Shown: in pieces, positions 8,171-15,830 of the stretch
How the letters are laid out: every line of letters begins with the position of its first letter
Position numbering within the stretch: position 1 is the stretch's first letter
Source of the DNA: Nonlabens agnitus
Lineage (GTDB): Bacteria > Bacteroidota > Bacteroidia > Flavobacteriales > Flavobacteriaceae
DNA: 64,000 bases
Direction of reading: 5' to 3'
NCBI RefSeq assembly: GCF_002994045.1
Contig: NZ_MQUC01000003.1
Span: 720,501 to 784,500, forward strand
Position numbers and translations under genes: made by a program
The notes under the pieces: model-generated
What the model saw: the letters and a program-made list of their open reading frames with translations, nothing else
Told to the model about the DNA's origin: nothing
The model's database searches: none

Positions 8171-9295
8171 ATGACCTTTAACAATTATAGATCACGTAAA
8201 TCTTTGATCAAATTAGTCGTCATCAACACACTTCTTTTTTCAGCGATTGCTTGTAAAAAGTCAGTAGATGTTGTGAATGATACACCAGATGATGCGACAA
8301 TTGTAGAGGTGGAAAAAGCTCCTTTTGAGGCGCCAGAAGGTATGGTTTGGGTTCCCGGTAAAACTTTTACCATGGGAGCAAAAGACAGCGATGCGATGGC
8401 AATGCCTCGAGAGAAACCTTCCCATGAGGTTAGGGTCGATGGATTTTTCATGGATGCTACCGAGGTTACTAATGATGAATTTTCCGCTTTCGCGAAAGCG
8501 ACACAATACAAAACCATTGCAGAGCGACCCATAGACTGGGAACAAATGAAAAAGGAACTGCCAGAAGGAACGCCAAAACCAGCAGATTCCATTCTCCAAC
8601 CAGGATCGCTGGTTTTCAACAAAGACGTTGAAGGCGTCGTGAATATGAACAACTATGCCCAATGGTGGAAATGGAAGATTGGCGCCAACTGGAGACAGCC
8701 CTACGGTCCAGGCAGTTCCATTGAAGGCAAACGAAATTATCCAGTGGTCCATATCGCCTATGAAGATGCACTAGCTTACTGCAAATGGGCCAATCGCAAA
8801 CTACCCACAGAAGCGCAGTGGGAAAGCGCCGCACAAGGAACCGAAACGCAGCAGATATTCACTTGGGGCGATGATTCCAGCAAGATTGGTCAAAAATCAA
8901 ACACTTGGAAAGGTCAATTCCCGGTCAATAACACAGGTGCAGATGGCTTTAAATATGTGGCTCCAGTCAAGTCATTTGACCCTAATTCGTTAGGCTTATA
9001 CGATATGGCAGGAAATGTTTGGGAATGGACCAGTGATCTGTATAATGAGGATTATTACCAGACGTTACCCAAAGATCAGGTGATCTCAAATCCGCAAGGA
9101 GCGGATACCTATAAAAACAGACAAAACCCCTATCAGGAAGAAATGGTCATGAAAGGCGGTTCCTATTTATGTCACGCGTCCTACTGCGCCAGCTATAGAA
9201 TAAGCGCCAGAATGAGTACGAGCAGAGATTCTGGAAGTGATCACTTAGGATTTAGAACTGTTGCTACACCAGCGATGATTGCTGCTAAAAATTAG
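8171..9295 (+). CDS. Formylglycine-generating-enzyme (sulfatase-modifying factor) family lipoprotein
   Basis: 374 residues. The N-terminus is a lipoprotein signal ending in LFSAIAC (lipidated Cys28). An FGE-sulfatase domain runs from about 55 to 365, with GMVWVPGKTFTMG, LPTEAQWESAA, LGLYDMAGNVWEWTSD and LGFRTV. Unlike the many non-enzymatic relatives (GldJ/GldK type), it keeps GGSYLCHASYCASYR, whose Cys334 and Cys339 occupy the five-residue spacing of the catalytic cysteine pair of true formylglycine-generating enzymes. I therefore think it oxidises a sulfatase cysteine, outside the cytoplasm. No sulfatase is in the window. Residues SAFAKA near 105-110 come from the dispersed palindrome. Confidence 0.8.
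   Translation: MTFNNYRSRKSLIKLVVINTLLFSAIACKKSVDVVNDTPDDATIVEVEKAPFEAPEGMVWVPGKTFTMGAKDSDAMAMPREKPSHEVRVDGFFMDATEVTNDEFSAFAKATQYKTIAERPIDWEQMKKELPEGTPKPADSILQPGSLVFNKDVEGVVNMNNYAQWWKWKIGANWRQPYGPGSSIEGKRNYPVVHIAYEDALAYCKWANRKLPTEAQWESAAQGTETQQIFTWGDDSSKIGQKSNTWKGQFPVNNTGADGFKYVAPVKSFDPNSLGLYDMAGNVWEWTSDLYNEDYYQTLPKDQVISNPQGADTYKNRQNPYQEEMVMKGGSYLCHASYCASYRISARMSTSRDSGSDHLGFRTVATPAMIAAKN
8485..8500. repeat. Dispersed palindrome, copy 4 (in CDS, read as AFAKA)
   Basis: Exact 16-mer in the FGE-like gene, on the surface helix following TNDEF. Confidence 0.95.
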
Positions 9296-9430
9296 TCCTA
9301 TCTTAGGTTTAGCTTGCTCACGATGAGTGTTGCTTTACAGTCAAAAAAGCTATAGGCTTTTGAACTATCAAACCTTTTCTTCAGGTCTACCCAAATTATT
9401 TTCTATCGACGATGATTCAATATGTCTTTA

Positions 9431-9520
9431 CCGTTCGTCGACACTTAAACGTTATCTACCGACAGTAAAATACTGTTCAACTAACTAATTCCAGAAAACT
9501 GACCTTAAACATCATATTTG
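9431..9520 (+). promoter_or_regulatory. LytTR-type promoter A (NO-sensing operon)
   Basis: Three half-sites in 21-bp register: CCGTTCGTCGACACT (9431), TTATCTACCGACAGT (9452) and CTGTTCAACTAACTA (9473). A -7 box CATATTTG follows at 9513, 40 bp after the start of the last half-site. The first repeat is strong and the other two are degenerate. Because the box ends only 3 nt before the ATG at 9524, the transcript would be leaderless, or translation starts at the TTG at 9541. Confidence 0.6.
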
Positions 9521-9523
9521 TAG

Positions 9524-9955
9524 ATGCTTAAACCCTCAACCTTGAACAACAAACTCAGAGTATTACTCATAGAAGACGACACGATTGAGGTCATGAAACT
9601 CAAGAGAGCGATCGCAAAACTGGAAATGCCTCATGAAATCGTAGAAGCAAAAAACGGTGAAGAAGCTCTTGATATACTTAGAAACCGCGATTCGTTACCA
9701 GACTTGATCCTCTTGGATTTGAACATGCCTCGTATCAATGGCTTGGAATTTCTCAAGATTCTAAAAAATGACGAGGTGATGCGCTTTTTACCAGTGGTAA
9801 TTCTGACTACTTCCAGCAATAGAAAAGACATGCTGGAATGTTATAAAGAAGGTGTTGCTGGTTATATATTGAAGCCGCTCAAGTACGATGATTATGTGGA
9901 AAAGATAAGCACCACATTAAATTATTGGAGTTCCAACGAATTAATTAAAGGATAA
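9524..9955 (+). CDS. Single-domain response regulator (CheY/Rcp1-like receiver)
   Basis: 143 residues consisting only of a receiver domain: acidic pocket LLIEDD (E17, D18, D19), phospho-acceptor Asp65 in LILLDLNMP, the switch residue in LTTSS and Lys117 in YILKPLK. There is no output domain, so it probably shuttles phosphate or feeds back on a kinase of the operon. The stop TAA overlaps the next ATG (TAATG). An alternative TTG start at 9541 would trim six residues and fit the promoter position better. It is first gene of the seven-gene NO-type signalling operon. Confidence 0.85.
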   Translation: MLKPSTLNNKLRVLLIEDDTIEVMKLKRAIAKLEMPHEIVEAKNGEEALDILRNRDSLPDLILLDLNMPRINGLEFLKILKNDEVMRFLPVVILTTSSNRKDMLECYKEGVAGYILKPLKYDDYVEKISTTLNYWSSNELIKG

Positions 9956-10497
9956 TGAAGGGAATCGTTTTTACAGAATTTCTGGACTTGGTAGAGACTA
10001 AGTTTGGCCTTGAGATGGTGGACACCATCGTTTCTAATGCAGATTTGCCTTCAAAAGGTATTTATACCTCAGTTGGTACCTATAGTTTTTCTGAAATGCT
10101 CAGCTTATTGGTCAACCTCAGTCAGGAAACGGGTATAGCCATCGATGAACTGTTGCTGGTTTATGGGGAACATTTCTTTACGGTAGTCGAGAATAGTTAT
10201 TCCTCTTTTTTGAGGGAATTTACTGATCCTATAGAAATGCTTGCTTCCATAGAAAACCATATTCACGTAGAAGTCAGAAAGATATATCCAGACGCAGAGC
10301 TTCCTACTTTCAATGTTCTGGAGAAAACAGAAAATACACTGATCATGATTTATAAGTCCAGTCGTTCCATGCACTGTTTTGGGTTGGGACTTATGAACAA
10401 GACTTTTGAGTATTTCAATTCTGAAGCCACTATATTAGTTGAGAAAATAAAAGAAGATGGAACTGAGGTAAAATTCAGTATTCAGAGAAATGGCTGA
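9955..10497 (+). CDS. H-NOX heme nitric-oxide/oxygen sensor protein
   Basis: 180 residues, the normal length of a stand-alone bacterial H-NOX. The fold signature is complete: N-terminal MKGIVFTEFLDLVETKFG, the proximal heme ligand His104 in NHIHVEVRK, Pro117 and the heme-propionate-binding YxSxR motif as Y133-K-S135-S-R137. Such proteins bind heme and sense NO, usually passing the signal to a cognate histidine kinase. Its 3' end overlaps the next gene, a PAS histidine kinase, by 8 bp, the standard H-NOX/HK arrangement. NO is more likely than O2 as the ligand: I see no obvious distal tyrosine, but that needs modelling. Confidence 0.9.
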   Translation: MKGIVFTEFLDLVETKFGLEMVDTIVSNADLPSKGIYTSVGTYSFSEMLSLLVNLSQETGIAIDELLLVYGEHFFTVVENSYSSFLREFTDPIEMLASIENHIHVEVRKIYPDAELPTFNVLEKTENTLIMIYKSSRSMHCFGLGLMNKTFEYFNSEATILVEKIKEDGTEVKFSIQRNG

Positions 10498-12466
10498 AGA
10501 TAAAATTAAGATTTACGAACGTGCTCTAGCCCGCGAGAAGGCGGCCAGGAAGCAAGCGGAACAAATCCTAGAACAAAAATCCAGAGAGCTTTTTGAAAAA
10601 TCTGAAGAGCTGCGCATTTCCAATTTCAAACTAGAAAACCTCTACAAACAAACCTCGTCAGAACTTCAAGGCGTCTTTGAAAACATTGTGGATGCTTATG
10701 TCGTCATGGACATGAACAGCAAGGTCATAAAAATGAACCATGCTGCAGAAAAGCTACTGGGATACCAATTAGAAGAAGATATCGATCTGTTCTCGCTGGT
10801 TCATCATGATGAAAAGGAGAAAACCGCTGAAGCTTTTAAATATTTATTTCACAACTCATCCATTACCGATTTTCAAATAAAAATCGTAGTTAAAGATGGT
10901 TCTACCAAAATGGTCCACATCAATGCGAGCTTAATTTTTGATAGTGATAAAAAGCCAGTAGCTGCTCAAGGTATCGTGCGAGACATCACAAAAGAAAAGG
11001 CTGCAGAGCATCAATTAAGAGAATCCCAAAACCGACTGGCGACCTTAATCCAAAATCTTGAAAGTGGCATTTTGCTGGAAGATGAAAACAGGGATATCGT
11101 CATCACCAATAATAGATTTTGCGAGTTTTTCAATATTCCTGCCTCGCCCGAACAGTTGGTTGGTCAAAACTGCGCTAATGCTGCAGAGCAGAGCAAAGGT
11201 CTGTTTGCAGATCCTGATAGCTTTGTAGAACGTATCAATACACTGGTAAATAACAAGGAGCTTGCCTTAGCTGATGAGCTTCAACTAGTGGATGGGCGCG
11301 TTCTGGAACGAGACTTTATTCCAGTATACGAAAATGAGATCTATAAAGGACACCTCTGGGCTTATCGAGATGTTACCCTGCGAAGACGCTACCGTAAAAA
11401 TATTGAGGTAGAGCGGGAAAAATATAGCAGCATCATTGCTAACATGAACCTAGGTTTGATAGAAGTGAATCTTGATGACGAGATCTTGATGGTCAACCAG
11501 CGACTGGAAGCCATGTCAGGATATACAGAGCAAGAGCTGATAGGTAAAAAGGGAAATGAGATGTTGCTTGTCAAGGAAGACAGGATAGTACTGAAAAAAG
11601 AAAACCAAAAAAGACTCAAAGGCAGTTCCAATTCTTATGAGGTAAGAATACGTAGAAAGGATGGAGAGATTCGTACTTGGCTTATTAGTGGTGCACCACA
11701 GTATAACATCAACGGTAAGGTAATTGGTTCTATTGGAATACATCTGGATATAACAGAACTCAAAAACCTCGAAATCCAAAAAGAAAATCTCCTCAAAAAA
11801 TTAGAGAAGAGCAACGACGAGCTCCAGGAATATGCACACGTCGTTTCCCACGACTTAAAATCACCTTTGCGCAGTATCAATGCTTTGGTGAGTTGGATTA
11901 GAGAAGACAATCTGGACAAGTGGACGGAAGATACCAGGCACCACCTCAATATGATTGACGCGACATTGGAAAAAATGGAGCAACTTATCTCTGATGTATT
12001 GGAATATTCCAGTGTAGGATCAGACAGCAGCATCAAGGAATCCATTGATTTAAATGAGGTTTTGACCGACATTGAAATGTTGCTGCACATTCCTGATCAC
12101 ATCACTCTTGAGATTAAAAATCCATTACCAACCATAAAGGCAGATAGAGTCAAAATCCAACAGCTTTTTCAGAACTTGATCAGCAACGCCATACGTTATT
12201 GCGATAAAGATCCAGGATATGTCAAAGTGGATTTTGAAGAGACACCCAAACATTTCAAGTTTACTGTAGAAGATAATGGTATAGGAATCAGCCCAGAATA
12301 TCATGAAAAAATCTTCAAAATCTTCCAAACGCTCAACAAGCGCAAAGACTCTACTGGAATAGGACTTTCCATCGTTAAAAAGATCGTTGATTTATATAAC
12401 GGTGATATATGGGTAGAAAGCGAACTGGAAAAGGGCACTACGTTTCACTTTACGTTATCCAAATAA
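10490..12466 (+). CDS. PAS-domain histidine kinase (H-NOX-associated)
   Basis: 658 residues, soluble, with no membrane segment. An N-terminal coiled coil (about 1-60) is followed by three PAS/PAC repeats (about 60-172, 180-300 and 308-425, each ending in an RDIT/RDVT/LDIT-like strand). Then come a HisKA helix with phospho-acceptor His454 in VVSHDLKSPLR and an HATPase with N-box NLISNAIRY, G1 VEDNGIGIS and G2 STGIGLSIVKKI. It carries no receiver, so phosphate probably passes to the free receiver upstream or the Hpt/LytTR pair downstream. It overlaps the H-NOX gene and lies 3 bp before the FIST gene. Confidence 0.9.
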   Translation: MAEDKIKIYERALAREKAARKQAEQILEQKSRELFEKSEELRISNFKLENLYKQTSSELQGVFENIVDAYVVMDMNSKVIKMNHAAEKLLGYQLEEDIDLFSLVHHDEKEKTAEAFKYLFHNSSITDFQIKIVVKDGSTKMVHINASLIFDSDKKPVAAQGIVRDITKEKAAEHQLRESQNRLATLIQNLESGILLEDENRDIVITNNRFCEFFNIPASPEQLVGQNCANAAEQSKGLFADPDSFVERINTLVNNKELALADELQLVDGRVLERDFIPVYENEIYKGHLWAYRDVTLRRRYRKNIEVEREKYSSIIANMNLGLIEVNLDDEILMVNQRLEAMSGYTEQELIGKKGNEMLLVKEDRIVLKKENQKRLKGSSNSYEVRIRRKDGEIRTWLISGAPQYNINGKVIGSIGIHLDITELKNLEIQKENLLKKLEKSNDELQEYAHVVSHDLKSPLRSINALVSWIREDNLDKWTEDTRHHLNMIDATLEKMEQLISDVLEYSSVGSDSSIKESIDLNEVLTDIEMLLHIPDHITLEIKNPLPTIKADRVKIQQLFQNLISNAIRYCDKDPGYVKVDFEETPKHFKFTVEDNGIGISPEYHEKIFKIFQTLNKRKDSTGIGLSIVKKIVDLYNGDIWVESELEKGTTFHFTLSK

Positions 12467-12469
12467 CGT

Positions 12470-13597
12470 ATGAAAACAGTTCAGCTACAACGTGGGAAGA
12501 ATGAGGACTGGATCTACATAGGAGACCACCAGCAATTGATCGCTCCTTTGGTGCTCATCTTTGGGAATAGGTTTTTACTCGAAGATCCTGCGTTGTTGAG
12601 TGAGGTTAGAGCGTTATTCCCAGATGGCGAGTTAGTATTTGCCTCTTCCAGTGGTGATCTCGTGGCAGGTGCCGTCAACGACGAGCATATCACCATTACT
12701 GCGATCGAGTTTGAAAAGACTCAGTTTGAAATTAAAAGAGTCAACATCAAGGATTTTGATGACTCAGCAGCGGCAGGTGATGCGGTTGTGTCTCTTTTAA
12801 ATACCACAGGTTTACGACACGTATTTGTTATTTCTGAAGGTAGTAGTGTCAATGGCTCTGCCTTGACTAAAGCAATGCAATCCAGATTGCCCAGCACGTT
12901 GATTACTGGCGGACTTTGCGCAGATGGTGATCGGTTTGAGCGTACGCTGGCTTCCTACAATGAATCGCCTAAAGAAGGTGAGATCATCGTTATTGGTTTT
13001 TATGGAGAAAGTTTTGAAGCTTCCTTTTCCATCTATGGCGGCTGGAAACCTTTTGGTCCAGAAAGAGTGATTACTAGATCTAAAGGAAATGTACTGTATG
13101 AAATCGACGGCAAACCAGCCTTGGATCTTTATAAAAAATATTTAGGTGACAAAGCCAAAGACCTACCAGGATCTGCATTGATTTATCCTTTGAACGTACA
13201 ATTGGAAGGTAACAAGCAATCCTTTGTACGCACCATTCTCAATATTGATGAGGAAAATAACGCCATGATTTTGGCAGGTGATGTTCCAGAAAAATCCAAA
13301 GTCCAACTCATGATGAGTACTATGGATGATATAGCCGCGGCGTCAGAGACCGCCGCCATAAGAGCCATGGAAGGAAGGCGACAGCCACCACAACTGGCTA
13401 TATTGATAAGCTGTATAGGCCGCAAATTGGTTCTGGATCAGCGAGTGGAAGAAGAAGTAGAAGAAGTGATGGATGTCATAGGAAATAATGTGGTCATCAC
13501 AGGAATGTACTCCTATGGCGAGATTGCTCCGTTTTATGGTGAGCGGGAATGCAGGCTGCACAATCAGACCATGACCATTACCTTAATAAGCGAGTAG
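12470..13597 (+). CDS. FIST N/C domain protein, NosP-like candidate heme/NO sensor
   Basis: 375 residues with an N-terminal FIST domain (about 25-210; markers LVFASSSGDL, ITGGLCADGDRF, GFYGESF) and a C-terminal FIST_C domain (about 215-370; KGNVLYEIDGKPALDLYKKYLG and a final GMYSYGEIAPF). FIST proteins next to histidine kinases include NosP, the heme-based NO sensor that inhibits its partner kinase. Here the stop codon abuts the start of a kinase gene (TAGATG), and an H-NOX is two genes upstream. The heme-ligating residue cannot be named with certainty from sequence alone, so NosP function is inference; small-ligand sensing of another kind is possible. Confidence 0.8.
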   Translation: MKTVQLQRGKNEDWIYIGDHQQLIAPLVLIFGNRFLLEDPALLSEVRALFPDGELVFASSSGDLVAGAVNDEHITITAIEFEKTQFEIKRVNIKDFDDSAAAGDAVVSLLNTTGLRHVFVISEGSSVNGSALTKAMQSRLPSTLITGGLCADGDRFERTLASYNESPKEGEIIVIGFYGESFEASFSIYGGWKPFGPERVITRSKGNVLYEIDGKPALDLYKKYLGDKAKDLPGSALIYPLNVQLEGNKQSFVRTILNIDEENNAMILAGDVPEKSKVQLMMSTMDDIAAASETAAIRAMEGRRQPPQLAILISCIGRKLVLDQRVEEEVEEVMDVIGNNVVITGMYSYGEIAPFYGERECRLHNQTMTITLISE

Positions 13598-14650
13598 ATG
13601 AACCCATTGCTTAAGAGACAGATCAGGAAGCTGTTGCCCGAAGACCTTCGGGATAGGGAAGACCTACAGGCATTTCTTAAGGCAGTTGGTGATTCTTATG
13701 ACAATCTGGAAGATCAATTTAAAATGACTCAGCGCGCCATGACCATAAGCTCTGACGAACTTTTTGAGGCCAACCAGTCGTTACGAGAAGAATCAGAACA
13801 GCAACAAAAACTACTGGAACGCTTACAAGCCGTCATCAACAGCGTGAATCCGCAAAAAGGTGACCTTGAAGATGCGGAAAGTATTCAAGACATAGAACAA
13901 GGTAGCTTGGCAGATTACATAAGCAACCAGGCAGAGCAATTGATTGCAGTAAACAAAAATCAGGAGCGATTATTAAAAGAACTCGCCTTGCAAAATCAAG
14001 AATTGAATGACTATGCACACATTGTTTCCCACGATTTAAAATCTCCTTTGCGCAGTATCGAGGCCTTGGTCAGCTGGTTGATAGAAGACTATGAAAGTGA
14101 ATTGGGAACTGCTGGAAAGCAGCAAATCGATTTGATCGTGACCCATTTAGAGAAGATGGATGCCTTGATTCAAGGGATTTTGAGTTATTCTTCCATTGAT
14201 AAGGAAGACCGCAAGGAACACGCTATTGACCTCAATAAACTGGTGGCCGAAACCGTTGAGTTGCTTCACGTGCCCAGTCATATCAAGGTGAAAATCCATA
14301 CGTTGCCTACCATTACAGCAGATCGATTCAAGATCCAGCAACTCTTCCAGAATTTACTGGGAAATGCCGTGGACAATATGGATAAAATGAACGGTCGTAT
14401 CGATGTTATCGCAAGGAAGCTGGATCAAGGCATTCAGTTTGAGATCAAGGACAATGGCAAGGGAATTCACAGAGATTATTTTGGTAAAATATTTCAGGTG
14501 TTTCAAAAGCTGGAAGACGATTCGGTTAGTACTGGTATTGGGCTTTCCATCGTCAAAAAGATCGTCAACTTTTATGATGGTACCATCTGGCTGGACAGCG
14601 AGGTGGACAAGGGCACCACATTCTATTTCACTTTACCTAAAACGCTGTAA
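13598..14650 (+). CDS. Histidine kinase partner of the FIST/NosP-like protein
   Basis: 350 residues, soluble. The N-terminal ~130 residues form a coiled coil starting LLKRQIRKLLPEDL with SYDNLEDQ and SSDELFEANQ, a layout I associate with FIST-adjacent (NahK-type) kinases. HisKA follows with His145 in HIVSHDLKSPLR, then HATPase with NLLGNAVDNM, IKDNGKGIH and STGIGLSIVKKI. The catalytic part is clearly paralogous to that of the upstream kinase. It has zero-gap junctions with FIST (before) and Hpt (after), which indicates translational coupling. Confidence 0.88.
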   Translation: MNPLLKRQIRKLLPEDLRDREDLQAFLKAVGDSYDNLEDQFKMTQRAMTISSDELFEANQSLREESEQQQKLLERLQAVINSVNPQKGDLEDAESIQDIEQGSLADYISNQAEQLIAVNKNQERLLKELALQNQELNDYAHIVSHDLKSPLRSIEALVSWLIEDYESELGTAGKQQIDLIVTHLEKMDALIQGILSYSSIDKEDRKEHAIDLNKLVAETVELLHVPSHIKVKIHTLPTITADRFKIQQLFQNLLGNAVDNMDKMNGRIDVIARKLDQGIQFEIKDNGKGIHRDYFGKIFQVFQKLEDDSVSTGIGLSIVKKIVNFYDGTIWLDSEVDKGTTFYFTLPKTL

Positions 14651-14968
14651 ATGGAGCAACCCAATCGCGATTACATCAACGAACTTTCTGGCGGCGATGC
14701 GGCCTTTGAGGACAAGCTGATTCTTGTTATCAAGACAGAATGGCCCGATGAGGTCAAGGAATACGAGATGAATATGAAGAATTCCGCTTTCGCGAAAGCG
14801 GCACTCAACGTACACAAAATCAAACATAAATTAGGCATCGTGGGACTGGTAGAAGGCTATGAACTAGCGGTGCAATATGAACTTGACCTCAAAGCTGGGA
14901 ACACGTCCCAAAAAGAGTCGTTTCAAATCGTTCTGGACCGCGTGACCCATTTCATAAATCAATTGTAA
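14651..14968 (+). CDS. Hpt phosphotransfer protein
   Basis: 105 residues, all helical, a free-standing histidine phosphotransfer domain. The candidate phospho-histidine is His55 in VHKIKHKLGIVGL. It would relay phosphate from one or both kinases to the LytTR regulator 34 bp downstream. The dispersed palindrome encodes residues SAFAKA (45-50), only five residues before His55, i.e. on the same helix face region. The ATG directly follows the TAA of the kinase gene. Confidence 0.8.
   Translation: MEQPNRDYINELSGGDAAFEDKLILVIKTEWPDEVKEYEMNMKNSAFAKAALNVHKIKHKLGIVGLVEGYELAVQYELDLKAGNTSQKESFQIVLDRVTHFINQL
14785..14800. repeat. Dispersed palindrome, copy 5 (in CDS, read as AFAKA)
   Basis: Exact 16-mer in the Hpt gene, immediately upstream of the phospho-histidine codon. 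Confidence 0.95.
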
Positions 14969-15002
14969 TATGTAAATTGCTGTCCATCCTAAAACCTGAG
15001 AT

Positions 15003-15719
15003 TTGAAGTGTATCATAGTAGATGACGAGGCAGCAGCTAGAACGATTGTAGGCCATTTATGCAGCCAGACCGATAATTTGAAGGTGCTGGAAGAGTTTCC
15101 CAACGCCATGCAGGCCATCAAGTTCTTGAACAAGAATGAAGTAGACTTGATCTTTCTGGATATTCACATGCCAGACTTTACGGGTTTTGACTTTATCGAT
15201 ACGCTTAAAAACCCACCGAAGATCATCTTGACTACATCTGATAAGAACTTTGCCATAGAGGCTTTTAGTTATGAATGTATTGTCGATTATCTGGTAAAAC
15301 CCATCACACTACCCAGATTTCAAAAAGCAGTGCTCAAGGCAGAGAATTTTGTAACACCTGTGGAAGGCCTTCCTCTGGCTACACAAAAGGCCAAAGTTGA
15401 TCCAGCGGAAAAGGAAATGTATGTCAACATCGACCGACGCCTGATCAAAATCGAATTTGACAAGGTCCAACTCATAGAAGCGAAAGGCGATTACATTCTT
15501 ATCAAAACGGAGGATAAAAATTATACGGTACATTCCACGCTCAAAAAAATCCAGGAAAAACTTCCTGATAGCAGCTTTTTAAAAGTTCACCGATCCTACA
15601 TCATCAATTTTAGAAAAATCATTGATATTGAGGATAACAGCGTGCTCATTGCAAAAAATGTAGTTCCCATAAGCAGGTCCAACAGACCAGAGTTGATGAA
15701 ACGATTGAATTTGCTGTAA
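15003..15719 (+). CDS. LytTR-family response regulator
   Basis: 238 residues: a receiver (about 1-115; IIVDDE, phospho-acceptor Asp53 in LIFLDIHMP, LTTSDK, Lys in YLVKPI) and a C-terminal LytTR DNA-binding domain (about 135-238; YVNIDRRLIKI, IEAKGDYI, FLKVHRSYIIN, VPISRSNR). The start is a TTG at 15003: the receiver's first strand begins at the second codon and no in-frame ATG precedes it. It is the output gene of the NO-type phosphorelay. LytTR proteins bind pairs of direct repeats two helical turns apart, exactly the pattern found before this operon, before the next gene, and before three exopolysaccharide transcripts. Confidence 0.9.
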   Translation: MKCIIVDDEAAARTIVGHLCSQTDNLKVLEEFPNAMQAIKFLNKNEVDLIFLDIHMPDFTGFDFIDTLKNPPKIILTTSDKNFAIEAFSYECIVDYLVKPITLPRFQKAVLKAENFVTPVEGLPLATQKAKVDPAEKEMYVNIDRRLIKIEFDKVQLIEAKGDYILIKTEDKNYTVHSTLKKIQEKLPDSSFLKVHRSYIINFRKIIDIEDNSVLIAKNVVPISRSNRPELMKRLNLL

Positions 15720-15720
15720 A

Positions 15721-15810
15721 GCATTCATCGAAGTGAATGGACCACTCGTCTACACTTAAAATACCCTAGTCGTTTTTGAAAATATAGCGCGATAGTTCGC
15801 TCTAGATTTG
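15721..15810 (+). promoter_or_regulatory. LytTR-type promoter B (DUF4114 surface protein)
   Basis: Three half-sites in strict 21-bp register: GCATTCATCGAAGTG (15721), CCACTCGTCTACACT (15742) and ACCCTAGTCGTTTTT (15763). A perfect -7 box TAGATTTG follows at 15803, 40 bp after the last half-site start. The proximal half-site shares GTCGTTTTT with the one in promoter D. Confidence 0.7.
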
Positions 15811-15830
15811 GCTTGTATAAAATATAAGCC

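Noticed and set aside
9345..9361. AAAAGC/GCTTTT hairpin after the FGE-like gene.
   Set aside because: Only six base pairs, mostly A-T; insufficient for a terminator call.
10761..10770. GATACCAATT, identical to the proposed MocR half-site.
   Set aside because: It lies alone inside the PAS kinase coding sequence, without a partner repeat; treated as chance and as a caveat for the operator claim.
13634..13650. Inverted repeat CCCGAA...TTCGGG near the start of the second kinase gene.
   Set aside because: Seen once only, inside coding sequence, with no T tract; no reason to call an element.
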